In this document: positions 31,903 through 40,603 of the stretch, one piece after another | Layout: each line of letters begins with the position of its first letter | Position numbering within the stretch: position 1 is the stretch's first letter | Assembly: GCA_036406615.1 (NCBI GenBank) | Contig: DASXAQ010000011.1 | Location: forward strand, 1-40,603 | Direction of reading: 5' to 3' | From: DASXAQ01 sp036406615 | GTDB lineage: Bacteria > Actinomycetota > UBA4738 | Length of the DNA stretch: 40,603 nucleotides | Notes under the pieces: model-generated | Told to the model about the DNA's origin: nothing | Seen by the model: only the letters and a program-made list of their open reading frames with translations | Database searches by the model: none | Translations under genes and position numbers: made by a program

Positions 31903-34280
31903 GGATCGTCGTCTCCTGGTTGCGGGAGCTGTGCCCGACCGACCTGCCGGCGGACGAGATCGCCGAGCGCATCATCGCGAACGGCGTCCACGTCGAGGAG
32001 ATCCTTCGACCATGGGACGGCCTCTCGGGCGTGATCGCCGCCCGGGTCGTGGAGAAGCACGCGCATCCGAACGCCGACCGCCTGACCCTGGCCACGCTGG
32101 ACACCGGCGGCGGCGCCGCGCACGTCGCGGCCGGCGTCGCGAACTGGGAGGTCGGCGACGTCGTGCCGTACGCCCCGCCCGGCTCGCGGGTCCCCGCGCT
32201 GGACCAGCCGCTCGGCGTGCGCACGCTGAAGGGCGAGCCTTCCGAGGGCATGATCTGCTCGCCGCACGAGCTGGCGATCTCCGACGACCACGGCGCGATC
32301 CTGCTGCTGCCGCCGGACACGCCGCCGGGCACCGACGTGGCCGCGCTGATCGGCCTGACCGACGCCGTGTTCGACATCGAGATCGAGCCGAACCGGCCGG
32401 ACCTGATGTCGGTGCTGGGGGTGGCGCGGGAGGTGTCGGCGGCGACCGGCGTGCCGCTGGTCCCACCGGACGTCTCGGTGACGGAGAGCCTGGAGCCCTG
32501 CACGTCGGTCGCCAGCGTCGAGGTCCGGGATGCGCAGCGATGCCCGCGCTACGTCGCGCGGGTGATCCGCGACGTGCGGGTCCGTCCCGCGCCGCTGCGG
32601 GCACAGGCCCGGCTGTTCGTCGCCGGCATGCGACCGATCTCCAACGTGGTGGACGCCACGAACTACGTCCTGCTCGAGCTCGGCCAACCGCTGCACCCCT
32701 TCGACCTGCGTCGACTCGACGGCGAGGCGATCGTCGTCCGGCGCGCGGCCGAGGGCGAGGCGATCGTGACGCTCGACGACGTGCAGCGACGCCTGACGGC
32801 CGAGGACCTGGTCATCGCCGACCGCGCGAAGGCGGTGGGGATCGCGGGCGTCATGGGCGCGGCCCCCGCCGAGGTGGACGACGCCACGACCGACGTCCTG
32901 CTCGAGAGCGCGTACTTCGAGCCCGCCGGCATCATCCGCACGAGCCGGCGGCTGAAGCTGTCGACCGAGGCCTCCCAGCGGTTCGAACGCGGGTGCGACC
33001 CCGAGACGCCCGGCCCGGCCGCGGCCCGCGCCGCGCGGCTGATCGCCGAGTGGGCGGGAGGCCGGGTCCTCGGCTCGCCGATCGACGTCGGGAGCGTGCC
33101 CGAACGCCACCGCCTGTCGATCCGGCCGTCCCGCGCGTCCTTCTTCCTGGCCGAGCCCGTGGGCGCGGACGAGGTTCGGGGCGTGTTCGACCGCCTCGGG
33201 ATGGCCAGCGAGCAGACCGACGCCGGGGAGGTCGAGGTGGAAGTGCCCGGCTACCGCATCGATCTACGGCGCGAGGTGGACCTGATCGAGGAGGTCGCGC
33301 GCATCCGCGGCTACGCGCGCCTCCCGTCCCGCGTCCCGTGCATCGCCACCGCCGGTGGGTTCGACGACACGTACGCGTTCCGTCGGCGGCTTCGCGAGGC
33401 GATGCTGCGCGGCGGCCTTCGCGAGATGGTGGCGCTGTCGTTCGCGTCGCCGGGCGATCTCGGCCTGATGGGACACGACGAGGACGATGCCGTCCGCGTC
33501 GCCAACCCGATCGACGCGGAACGGGGGTTCCTGCGCACGAGCCTGGTGCCGGGGCTGGTCCGCGCGCTGCGCCTGAACCTGGATCGCCAGCGGCGCTCCG
33601 CCGCGCTGTTCGAGGTGGGACACGTGTTCCGCGTCGACGGCGAGCTTCGCGAATCCGAGCGCGCGGCCTTTGCGATGGCCGGTCCGGCGTGGCCGGGCTA
33701 CCCGGGCGAGCGCCGCGAGTTCGACGTCTTCGACGCGAAAGGGGCGCTGGAAGCGGTGCTGGGCGCGCTCGGGGTCGATTCGTGGCACGTCGAGCCCGTG
33801 GATCACTGGCCCCTGCATCCCGGCCGTTCGGCTCGGGTCCTGCTCGGGGACGACGAGCTCGGCTGGTTCGGCGAGTTGCACCCCCGCGCCGCCCGCGATG
33901 CCGACATGGCCGGGCGAGTGGCGGCCGCCGAGCTGGATGTCGACGCGCTGCGGCGCCACGCAAGCCACGCGGCCTCCGCCGCCGACGTGCCGCGGTTCCC
34001 GCCGGCCCGGCGCGATCTGTCCTTCGTCGTGGGCGACGACGTGCCGGCCGCCCGCGTCGCCGGCCTGATCGGCCGGGCGGGGGGAGACCTGGTGGACGCG
34101 GTGACCCTGTTCGACGTGTTCTCCGGCGATCCGCTGCCGGAAGGTCGGAAGAACCTGGGCTTCTCGGTGGACTTCCGCGCGCCGGACCGAACCCTCACGG
34201 ACGCCGAGGTCGATGCCGCGGTGACGGCCGTCCGCGACCTGGTCGCGCACGAGGTCGGCGGCGAGCTGCGCACGGGCTGA
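31899..34280 (+). CDS. pheT: phenylalanyl-tRNA synthetase, beta subunit
   Basis: A 793-residue subunit with editing and tRNA-binding roles. Domains in order: an N-terminal tRNA-binding OB fold (about 40-150; KHAHPNADRLTLATLD), the B3/B4 editing region (about 205-370; NVVDATNYVLLELGQPLHPFD), B5 (about 400-470), the synthetase-like core (480-680; RDLSFVVG near 705 marks the next part) and the C-terminal FDX-ACB anticodon-binding domain (about 700-793; LFDVFSGDPLPEGRKNLGFS). The length is normal. The ATG overlaps the pheS stop by 4 nt, so the two subunits are translationally coupled. Confidence 0.97.
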   Translation: MRIVVSWLRELCPTDLPADEIAERIIANGVHVEEILRPWDGLSGVIAARVVEKHAHPNADRLTLATLDTGGGAAHVAAGVANWEVGDVVPYAPPGSRVPALDQPLGVRTLKGEPSEGMICSPHELAISDDHGAILLLPPDTPPGTDVAALIGLTDAVFDIEIEPNRPDLMSVLGVAREVSAATGVPLVPPDVSVTESLEPCTSVASVEVRDAQRCPRYVARVIRDVRVRPAPLRAQARLFVAGMRPISNVVDATNYVLLELGQPLHPFDLRRLDGEAIVVRRAAEGEAIVTLDDVQRRLTAEDLVIADRAKAVGIAGVMGAAPAEVDDATTDVLLESAYFEPAGIIRTSRRLKLSTEASQRFERGCDPETPGPAAARAARLIAEWAGGRVLGSPIDVGSVPERHRLSIRPSRASFFLAEPVGADEVRGVFDRLGMASEQTDAGEVEVEVPGYRIDLRREVDLIEEVARIRGYARLPSRVPCIATAGGFDDTYAFRRRLREAMLRGGLREMVALSFASPGDLGLMGHDEDDAVRVANPIDAERGFLRTSLVPGLVRALRLNLDRQRRSAALFEVGHVFRVDGELRESERAAFAMAGPAWPGYPGERREFDVFDAKGALEAVLGALGVDSWHVEPVDHWPLHPGRSARVLLGDDELGWFGELHPRAARDADMAGRVAAAELDVDALRRHASHAASAADVPRFPPARRDLSFVVGDDVPAARVAGLIGRAGGDLVDAVTLFDVFSGDPLPEGRKNLGFSVDFRAPDRTLTDAEVDAAVTAVRDLVAHEVGGELRTG

Positions 34281-34292
34281 TCGCGGCCGAGG

Positions 34293-34322
34293 TTCGCACC
34301 CCCGGGCCGGGCCGGGTACGAT
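34293..34322 (+). promoter_or_regulatory. argF leaderless promoter
   Basis: TTCGCA (34293-34298) and TACGAT (34317-34322) are spaced by 18 nt. The -10 ends 7 nt before the argF ATG at 34330, so transcription would start on or next to the ATG. No Shine-Dalgarno sequence is present. Confidence 0.6.
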
Positions 34323-34329
34323 CTGCGCC

Positions 34330-35250
34330 ATGGCACGCAACTTCCTCTCGATCGACGACCTGACCCCCCAGGAGCTGGAATCCCTGCTCGACCTGAGCGA
34401 CAAGGTGAAGGCGTCTCCGGCCGAGCACGACGAACGCCTCCGACGAACGTCCGTGGCGATGATCTTCGAGAAGCCCTCGACGCGCACGCGCGTGTCCTTC
34501 GAGGCGGCGGTCGCCGGCCTGGGCGGCCACCCGCTGGTGCTGTCCTCGACCGAGCTGCAGCTCGGCAGGGGCGAGACCATCGAGGACACCGGGCGGGTGC
34601 TTTCCCGCTACGTGGACGCGCTGGTGCTGCGCACGTTCGGCCAGGAGCGCCTGGAGGCCCTGGCGCGAACCGCCACGGTGCCGGTGATCAACGCGCTGTC
34701 GGACTTCGAGCATCCATGCCAGTGCCTGGCGGACCTGTTCACCATCCGGGAGCGGCGCGGCGACCTGAACGGGCTGACGCTCACGTACCTCGGCGACGGC
34801 AACAACGTGGCCCACTCGCTGCTGCTGGGCGGCGCCAAGTGCGGGATGACCGTCCGCATCGCCACGCCGGTCGGGTTCGAACCGATCCCGCAGGTCGTGC
34901 ACCGCGCGGAAGAGATCGCGTCGGACTGCGGCGGAAAGATCGAGGTCGTCCACGACCCGATCGCAGCCGCCGACGGGGCCGACATCCTGTACACCGACGT
35001 GTGGGCGTCGATGGGCCAGGAGGCCGAGTCCGAGGAGCGCCGGCTGATCTTCCCGAACTACCGGATCGACCAGGCGGCGGTGGACCGGGCCTCGCCGGAG
35101 GTCATCGTGATGCACTGCCTGCCGGCGCACCGGGGGCTTGAGATCACCGACGAGGTGATCGACGGCCCGCGCTCGGCCGTCTGGGACCAGGCGGAGAACC
35201 GCCTGCACACCCAGAAGGCGCTGTTGCTCCGGCTGTTCGACCGCGCCTGA
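34330..35250 (+). CDS. argF: ornithine carbamoyltransferase
   Basis: A 306-residue enzyme joining ornithine and carbamoyl phosphate to citrulline; it shares the carbamoyl phosphate made by CarAB encoded at the left end. The carbamoyl-phosphate loop is EKPSTRTRVSF (Ser50-Arg54), with HPCQCLADL near 128-136. The ornithine-side motifs are DVWASMGQE and MHCLPAHRG, where the Cys is catalytic. The conserved start MARNFLSIDDLTPQEL agrees with ATG 34330. No other arginine genes or argR lie near, unlike the usual argCJBDFRGH cluster found after pheT in many Actinobacteria. Confidence 0.96.
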   Translation: MARNFLSIDDLTPQELESLLDLSDKVKASPAEHDERLRRTSVAMIFEKPSTRTRVSFEAAVAGLGGHPLVLSSTELQLGRGETIEDTGRVLSRYVDALVLRTFGQERLEALARTATVPVINALSDFEHPCQCLADLFTIRERRGDLNGLTLTYLGDGNNVAHSLLLGGAKCGMTVRIATPVGFEPIPQVVHRAEEIASDCGGKIEVVHDPIAAADGADILYTDVWASMGQEAESEERRLIFPNYRIDQAAVDRASPEVIVMHCLPAHRGLEITDEVIDGPRSAVWDQAENRLHTQKALLLRLFDRA

Positions 35251-35274
35251 GCCCGGCCCGTCGGGAGGGCTGGC

Positions 35275-35280
35275 TAGAAT
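35275..35280 (+). promoter_or_regulatory. polX leaderless promoter (-10 TAGAAT)
   Basis: TAGAAT ends 7 nt before the polX ATG at 35288. No -35 is clear and there is no Shine-Dalgarno sequence at a useful distance (GGGAGGG is about 20 nt upstream). A leaderless transcript is predicted. Confidence 0.5.
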
Positions 35281-35287
35281 CGCAGTC

Positions 35288-37012
35288 ATGCCGCGCGCCA
35301 ACGAGACCGTCGAGGCGCTCCTGCAGGAGTACGCGGACCTGCTGTCGATCTCCGGCGCCGACCCCTTCAAGCCGCGGGCCTACGAGAAGGCCGCCCGCGC
35401 CGTCGGCGGCTTCCACACGGACATCGCCGGCCTGGACCTGAAGGGGCTCCAGGGGATCCCCAACGTCGGCAAGTCCATCGCCGAGAAGATCCACGAGTAC
35501 CTCGAATCCGGCTCGATGCCGGCGCTCGAGGAGATGCGGGCGCAGGTGCCCGCCGGCGTCCGGGAGATGATGTCGATCCCGGGCCTCGGGCCGAAGAAGG
35601 CCTTCGCGCTGCACCGCGAGCTCGGCATCGCGTCGGTGCAGGAGCTGGCCGAGGCCCTGGACGCCGGCCGGCTGCAGGGCATGAAGGGGTTCGGCGAGAA
35701 GACCGAGGAGAACATCCGCCACGGCATCCAGCTCATGCAGCAGTCGGGCGGACGCGTCCAGATCGGCGCCGCCATGGAGGTTTCGAGCGAGATCATCGCG
35801 GCGCTGGAAGGCCTGAAGCAGGTCGGGCGGATCGACTTCGCGGGGTCCCTTCGTCGGATGGCCGAGACCATCGGCGACGTCGATATCCTGGTCGCCTCCG
35901 ACGATGCGGCCCCGGTGATGGAGGCGTTCGCGTCGCTGCCGCAGGCTGCGGAGATCATCGCCCGCGGCGAGACGAAGACGTCGATCCGCACGCGGGCCGG
36001 GCTGCAGGTCGACCTGCGCGTCGTGCCGCCGGAGGTGTGGGGCGCGGCGCTGCAGTACTTCACCGGCTCCAAGGCGCACAACATCCGGATCCGCGAGATC
36101 GCGGTGCGCAAGGGGCTGAAGCTGTCCGAGTACGGCCTGTTCCGCGTCGAGGACGATTCCCTGATCGTGGCGAAGACGGAGGAGGAGGTGTACGAGCGCC
36201 TCGGCATGCCGTGGATCCCGCCCACGCTGCGCGAGGATCGCGGCGAGGTCGAGGCCGCGCTGGCCGGGACGCTGCCCGCGCTGGTGCAGCTCAAGGACGT
36301 GCGCGGAGACCTGCACACGCACACGAACCTCACCGACGGATTGGCGTCGCTCGAGCAGATGCTCGAGGCGGCCGCTCAGCGCCGCTACGCCTACTACGCC
36401 GTCACCGACCACGCCCCGAACCTGTACATGCAGCGCATGACCGACGAGAAGATCCTGGACCAGCGCGACAAGCTGCGGAAGCTCCAGTCGAAGTACCCGA
36501 AGATGACGCTGCTGCACGGCACGGAGCTCAACATCGACGGGGACGGCTCGGTCGACTGGGACGCGGAGTTCCTGGAGGGGTTCGACGTCACGGTGGCCTC
36601 GGTCCACACGCTGTTCGGCCAGTCGAAGGACGAGATGACGCGGCGCATCGTGCGAGCGTGCGAGAACCCGCACGTGAACATCATCGGCCACCCCACGGCT
36701 CGCATGATCGGGCGCCGCACGCCGATCGAGTTCGACCTGGAGGAGGTCTTCAAGGCGGCGGCGCGAACCGGGACGGCGCTGGAGATCAACGGCTTCCCCG
36801 ACCGGCTCGACCTGCGCGACGAGCACGTCATGTGGGCTCGCCGGCACGGGGTGAAGTTCTCCGTCGACACGGACTCGCATTCGACGGTGCACCTGGACTT
36901 CATGCGGTACGGCATCGGGACCGCGCAGCGCGGCTGGTTGACGAAGGACGACGTGATCAACACGTGGCCGCTGTCGAAGCTGCGCCGGTTCCTTCGCAAG
37001 GGCCGCGGCTGA
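35288..37012 (+). CDS. polX: family X DNA polymerase with PHP domain
   Basis: A 574-residue repair polymerase. N-terminal helix-hairpin-helix segments (IPNVGKSIAEKI near 57, IPGLGPKKA near 97, MKGFGEKTEENI near 132) bind DNA. The nucleotidyltransferase palm has GSLRRMAETIGDVDILV, with Asp197 and Asp199, and a third acid, Asp242, in VDLRVV. The C-terminal PHP domain, a metal-dependent 3'-5' exonuclease or phosphoesterase, has DLHTHTNLTDG (His343, His345), VTDHAP, GTELNI, GHPTAR and DTDSH. The full set of PHP metal residues appears present. It ends over the start region of the DNA glycosylase gene, suggesting a base-excision repair pair. Confidence 0.95.
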   Translation: MPRANETVEALLQEYADLLSISGADPFKPRAYEKAARAVGGFHTDIAGLDLKGLQGIPNVGKSIAEKIHEYLESGSMPALEEMRAQVPAGVREMMSIPGLGPKKAFALHRELGIASVQELAEALDAGRLQGMKGFGEKTEENIRHGIQLMQQSGGRVQIGAAMEVSSEIIAALEGLKQVGRIDFAGSLRRMAETIGDVDILVASDDAAPVMEAFASLPQAAEIIARGETKTSIRTRAGLQVDLRVVPPEVWGAALQYFTGSKAHNIRIREIAVRKGLKLSEYGLFRVEDDSLIVAKTEEEVYERLGMPWIPPTLREDRGEVEAALAGTLPALVQLKDVRGDLHTHTNLTDGLASLEQMLEAAAQRRYAYYAVTDHAPNLYMQRMTDEKILDQRDKLRKLQSKYPKMTLLHGTELNIDGDGSVDWDAEFLEGFDVTVASVHTLFGQSKDEMTRRIVRACENPHVNIIGHPTARMIGRRTPIEFDLEEVFKAAARTGTALEINGFPDRLDLRDEHVMWARRHGVKFSVDTDSHSTVHLDFMRYGIGTAQRGWLTKDDVINTWPLSKLRRFLRKGRG

Positions 37013-37626
37013 GGGCCGGCCCCGCGCCCCGGCCCCTGTCCCGACGCTTCTCTGCGCGCCCCTCGCCCGTGGTCGCACGCGACCTGCTCGGGCGCCTGCT
37101 CGTGCGGGACCTCGACGGCCACACCTTGATGGCGCGGATCGTCGAATGCGAGGCCTACCAGCAGGACGATCCCGCGAGCCACTCGTTCGCGGGGCGCACG
37201 GCGCGCAACGAGGTGATGTTCGGCCCGGCCGGGGTTCTGTACGTGTACTTCACCTACGGCATGCACTTCTGCATGAACGTCGTGACCGGTCGAGTGGGTG
37301 AGGGCAGTGCGGTGCTGCTGCGCGCCGCCGAGCCGATCGAAGGGCTCGACGCGATGGCCGCCCGCCGGGGCGGCCGCGACGACGCACCGTGGCTGCTCTG
37401 CTCCGGTCCCGCCCGGTTGACCGAGGCGTTCGGCGTCGACCGCGCGATGAACGGGACGTCCCTGTCCGATGCGTCGGGCCTCTACCTGGCGGCGGGGCGC
37501 GCCGTGCCGGACGAGCGTGTTCGGACCGGCCCGCGCATCGGGATCCGCCGGGCGGCCGACGTTCCGTGGCGGTTCTACGAGGCGGACAGCCCGTTCGTGT
37601 CGCCGGGACGTCGCCCGCGCCGGTGA
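36964..37626 (+). CDS. mpg: 3-methyladenine DNA glycosylase, AAG/Mpg family
   Basis: About 200 residues of a base-excision glycosylase removing alkylated purines. Diagnostic segments are VVARDLLGRLLV, RIVECEAYQQDDPASHSF (with the catalytic Glu), YVYFTYGMHFCMNVV, LLRAAEPIEGLDAM, CSGPARLTEAFGVD and GIRRAADVPWRFY. The start is uncertain. GTG 36964 is the first canonical codon that keeps the conserved RRFSARPSP segment, but it overlaps polX by 49 bp. CTG 37009 overlaps the polX stop as CTGA, and GTG 37069 would remove conserved N-terminal residues. It lies just before tyrS, as in mycobacteria. Confidence 0.88.
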   Translation: MAAVEAAPVPSQGPRLRAGPAPRPLSRRFSARPSPVVARDLLGRLLVRDLDGHTLMARIVECEAYQQDDPASHSFAGRTARNEVMFGPAGVLYVYFTYGMHFCMNVVTGRVGEGSAVLLRAAEPIEGLDAMAARRGGRDDAPWLLCSGPARLTEAFGVDRAMNGTSLSDASGLYLAAGRAVPDERVRTGPRIGIRRAADVPWRFYEADSPFVSPGRRPRR

Positions 37627-37642
37627 GCGCCCGTTCGCCTGT

Positions 37643-37648
37643 TACGAT
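37643..37648 (+). promoter_or_regulatory. tyrS leaderless promoter (-10 TACGAT)
   Basis: TACGAT ends 9 nt before the tyrS ATG at 37658, in a GC-rich context without Shine-Dalgarno sequence or clear -35. It is the same layout as at metK, rpe, argF and polX. Confidence 0.5.
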
Positions 37649-37657
37649 CCGCGCGCG

Positions 37658-38911
37658 ATGGCGTCGACGTCGAACAGGGGCGCGGCCGGACAGTTCGACT
37701 TCCTGACCCGCAACGCCGCGGAGGTCGTGCCGTCCGACGAGTTGCGCGCGAAGCTGTCCGATGCGGCCGAACAAGGGCGGCCGCTCCGCGTGAAGCTCGG
37801 GCTGGACCCGACGGCCGGCGACGTGACGCTGGGGTGGGCCGTCGTCCTTCGCAAGCTCCGCGAGTTCCAGGACCTCGGGCACACGCCGGTGTTGATCGTC
37901 GGCGACTTCACGGCGCAGGTCGGAGACCCGTCCGGGAAGTCGGAGACGCGCCCGCGCCTGGACGCCGACGCGGTGCGCTCGTTCGCCGATCGCTTGCTCG
38001 GACAGTTCTGGCGGATTCTGGACCGGGATCGAACCGAGGTCCGGTACAACTCGGAGTGGCTCGCGACCATGGGAATGGAGGACGTCCTTCGTCTCACCGC
38101 CTCCTACACCGTGGCGCGGATGCTCGAGCGCGATGACTTCGCCAAGCGCTTCGCGGACGGCAAGCCCATCTCGATCATGGAGTTCCTCTACCCGCTGCTG
38201 CAGGGAAAGGACTCGGTGGCGGTCGAAGCCGACGTCGAGCTCGGGGGAACCGACCAGACGTTCAACCTGCTCGTGGGACGCGAGCTGCAGCGCGACGCGG
38301 GGCAGGAGCCGCAGGTCGCGTTCACCATGCCGCTGCTCATCGGCCTGGACGGGGTCAACAAGATGAGTCAGTCGCTCGCCAACTACGTGGGCATCCAGGA
38401 ACCGCCCGATGCCATGTTCGAAAAGCTGATGAGCATTCCCGACGAGCTGCTGCCGCAGTACGAGGCGCTGTGCGTGCCGTCGCCGGGCGCTTCGGACATC
38501 GTGGGCCGCGCGGGCGATCCGCCGCGGGGCCGGGAGGCGAACGTGGCCAAGCGCGCGATGGCGCGAAGCGTCGTGGCCCTGTACCACGACGACGCGGCCG
38601 CGACGGCGGCCGAGGATCGGTTCGACCGCGTGCACCGTGATCGCGCGATCCCCGAGGACGTCCCAGAGGCGGCGCTGCCCGACGACATCGCGGCCGAGGC
38701 CACGGTGTGGCTGCCCCGGCTGCTGGCGGCGCTCGGCCTGGCCGAGTCCAATTCGGACGGCCGACGCAAGATCGAAGGAGGAGGCGTCCGTCTCGACGGC
38801 GAGGTGGTCTCCGACTCCGGGGCCGAGCTCGTCGTGGCGGAGCTTCCCGGCAGGATCCTGCAGGTCGGTCGCCGCGACTTCGTCCGCATCGCCCCGGCCC
38901 GCGGGACCTGA
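37658..38911 (+). CDS. tyrS: tyrosyl-tRNA synthetase, type 2, with altered class I signatures
   Basis: A 417-residue class I synthetase. The fold is clear: VKLGLDPTAGDVTLGW (45-60), LIVGDFTAQVGDPSGKSETR (80-98), MEFLYPLLQGKDSVAVEADVELGGTDQTFNLL and a C-terminal S4 RNA-binding domain (about 350-410; RRKIEGGGVRLDGEVV). The HIGH motif, usually HLGH or HLGN in this subgroup, reads TLGW (57-60). KMSKS reads KMSQS (235-239). The bases support both readings. No second tyrS is in the window, so it is probably the working enzyme of a divergent clade. ATG 37658 follows a TACGAT box directly. Confidence 0.92.
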   Translation: MASTSNRGAAGQFDFLTRNAAEVVPSDELRAKLSDAAEQGRPLRVKLGLDPTAGDVTLGWAVVLRKLREFQDLGHTPVLIVGDFTAQVGDPSGKSETRPRLDADAVRSFADRLLGQFWRILDRDRTEVRYNSEWLATMGMEDVLRLTASYTVARMLERDDFAKRFADGKPISIMEFLYPLLQGKDSVAVEADVELGGTDQTFNLLVGRELQRDAGQEPQVAFTMPLLIGLDGVNKMSQSLANYVGIQEPPDAMFEKLMSIPDELLPQYEALCVPSPGASDIVGRAGDPPRGREANVAKRAMARSVVALYHDDAAATAAEDRFDRVHRDRAIPEDVPEAALPDDIAAEATVWLPRLLAALGLAESNSDGRRKIEGGGVRLDGEVVSDSGAELVVAELPGRILQVGRRDFVRIAPARGT

Positions 38912-38959
38912 CGGGCCCCCCGGGTGCCCCGCCGGAGGGCGTGAAGGGTCCCACCAGCG

Positions 38960-38986
38960 CAAACGCGGCGTACAGCCGCTCGTTTG
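38960..38986 (+). terminator. hairpin after tyrS, possible terminator
   Basis: CAAACG-CGGC (38960-38969) pairs with GCCG-CGTTTG (38975-38978 and 38981-38986), with a CT bulge and a 5-nt loop. It lies 48 nt after the tyrS stop and overlaps the -35 of the rrn promoter. No T-tract follows. Confidence 0.4.
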
Positions 38987-39012
38987 CCGAGCCAGAGGGG
39001 CGGGTGTACCAT
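38984..39012 (+). promoter_or_regulatory. candidate rRNA operon promoter
   Basis: TTGCCG (38984-38989) and TACCAT (39007-39012) are spaced by exactly 17 nt. The RNA would start near 39019, directly at an 8-bp hairpin (CCGCCGGA, 39020-39027, with TCCGGCGG, 39034-39041). Confidence 0.6.
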
Positions 39013-39135
39013 ACGTGGGCCGCCGGAGCAGGTTCCGGCGGATGAGGAGTGCCCGCGTGCGAGCCGACCTCCTGACAAACAAAGAGGTGGTTGCCTGACG
39101 TCGAAGGTCTGAAGATCTCGGACCCGATGACGCCA

Positions 39136-39174
39136 GGGGTCGCCGGTCGAATGCCGGCGGCCCCTCCTGTTTGT
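39136..39174 (+). terminator. terminator-like hairpin inside the rrn leader
   Basis: GGGGTCGCCGG (39136-39146) pairs with CCGGCGGCCCC (39154-39164), 11 bp with one G-U pair and a 7-nt loop, followed by TCCTGTTTGT. It could be an attenuator passed only by an antitermination complex, or a structural part of the leader used in processing. Confidence 0.5.
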
Positions 39175-39353
39175 CCGGAGAACGGTTCGAGGGCGGGGCA
39201 GGCCTCGCACCTTGAGAACTGAACAGTGTGCCAAAAGCCAGTGCACTCCCGTCATGAGTGAACGGGCTCGCCTTCGGGCGCGTCCCGGATCGAGTGACGC
39301 GGAACGTACGTACCTAACAAACGAACCGGACGGTTCAACCGCCCGGATCGACT

Positions 39354-40603
<1,250 letters not shown>

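Larger units (their letters stand above)
38912..39353 (+). other. rrn promoter and leader region
   Basis: This 442-nt stretch has no convincing gene. It holds a hairpin that may end the tyrS message (38960-38986), a promoter (38984-39012), a stem at the predicted RNA start (39020-39041), an enclosing long-range stem (39074-39081 with 39168-39175) around a strong hairpin (39136-39164), and CTTGAGAACTGAACAGTGTG (39211-39230), a sequence common just upstream of actinobacterial 16S genes and perhaps linked to antitermination or processing. Confidence 0.75.

Noticed and set aside
39136..39164. tRNA T-arm-like stem-loop (GCCGG, TCGAATG, CCGGC) in the rrn leader
   Set aside because: No matching anticodon arm, D arm or acceptor stem could be built around it on either strand; it fits better as a terminator-like hairpin.

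Overview
The window is about 40.6 kb of very GC-rich bacterial chromosome. Gene order and sequence point to a deep-branching member of the Actinomycetota. Three things show this: an mIHF gene beside gmk-rpoZ-coaBC-metK-priA, a helicase-dead actinobacterial-type PriA, and the partial 16S rRNA at the right end. Several 16S positions differ from familiar cultured genera. I cannot place it below phylum without a database. The order of housekeeping blocks resembles that recalled from mycobacteria (pyr, mihF-gmk-rpoZ-coaBC-metK-priA, def-fmt-rsmB-rpe, rib, infC-rpmI-rplT-trmH, pheST, argF, mpg-tyrS), so this looks like a conserved core segment.

Layout. Positions 1-6482 hold the distal pyrimidine operon (carA end, carB, pyrK, pyrD class IB, pyrF, pyrE), almost all with overlapping stop/start codons. 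Positions 6509-9060 hold mihF, gmk, rpoZ and coaBC behind a new promoter. Positions 9100-15729 hold metK, a degenerate priA, def, fmt, rsmB and rpe, followed by a response regulator with a GGDDF domain (15734-16663). Positions 16664-21960 are the only accessory-looking part: three secreted beta-propeller proteins (PQQ-like, Asp-box and Kelch fused to a GH5 glycosidase), with the last two convergent. Positions 22027-26121 are the riboflavin operon under an FMN riboswitch (ribD, ribE, ribBA, ribH) plus a translationally coupled cupin. Then come a cold-shock gene with a strong terminator (26173-26503), infC-rpmI-rplT, a TrmH/SpoU methyltransferase, the MurT-GatD pair, pheS-pheT, argF, polX, an alkyl-purine DNA glycosylase, tyrS, and a long rrn leader running into a truncated 16S gene.

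Regulation visible in the sequence. Six genes (metK, rpe, pheS, argF, polX, tyrS) have a good -10 hexamer ending only 7-11 nt before the ATG and no Shine-Dalgarno sequence, which predicts leaderless mRNAs. Within operons, 4-nt stop/start overlaps are common. infC has no canonical start codon that keeps its conserved N-terminus; it appears to start at GTC behind a strong ribosome-binding site. The riboflavin operon is controlled by an FMN riboswitch, with a hairpin holding the presumed ribosome-binding site just before ribD.

No mobile elements, CRISPR arrays, tRNAs or prophage genes were seen. The most unusual items are the secreted-propeller island with its Kelch-GH5 fusion, the non-canonical infC start, the altered signature motifs in TyrS, the uniform leaderless promoter layout, and the cupin tied to the riboflavin operon.
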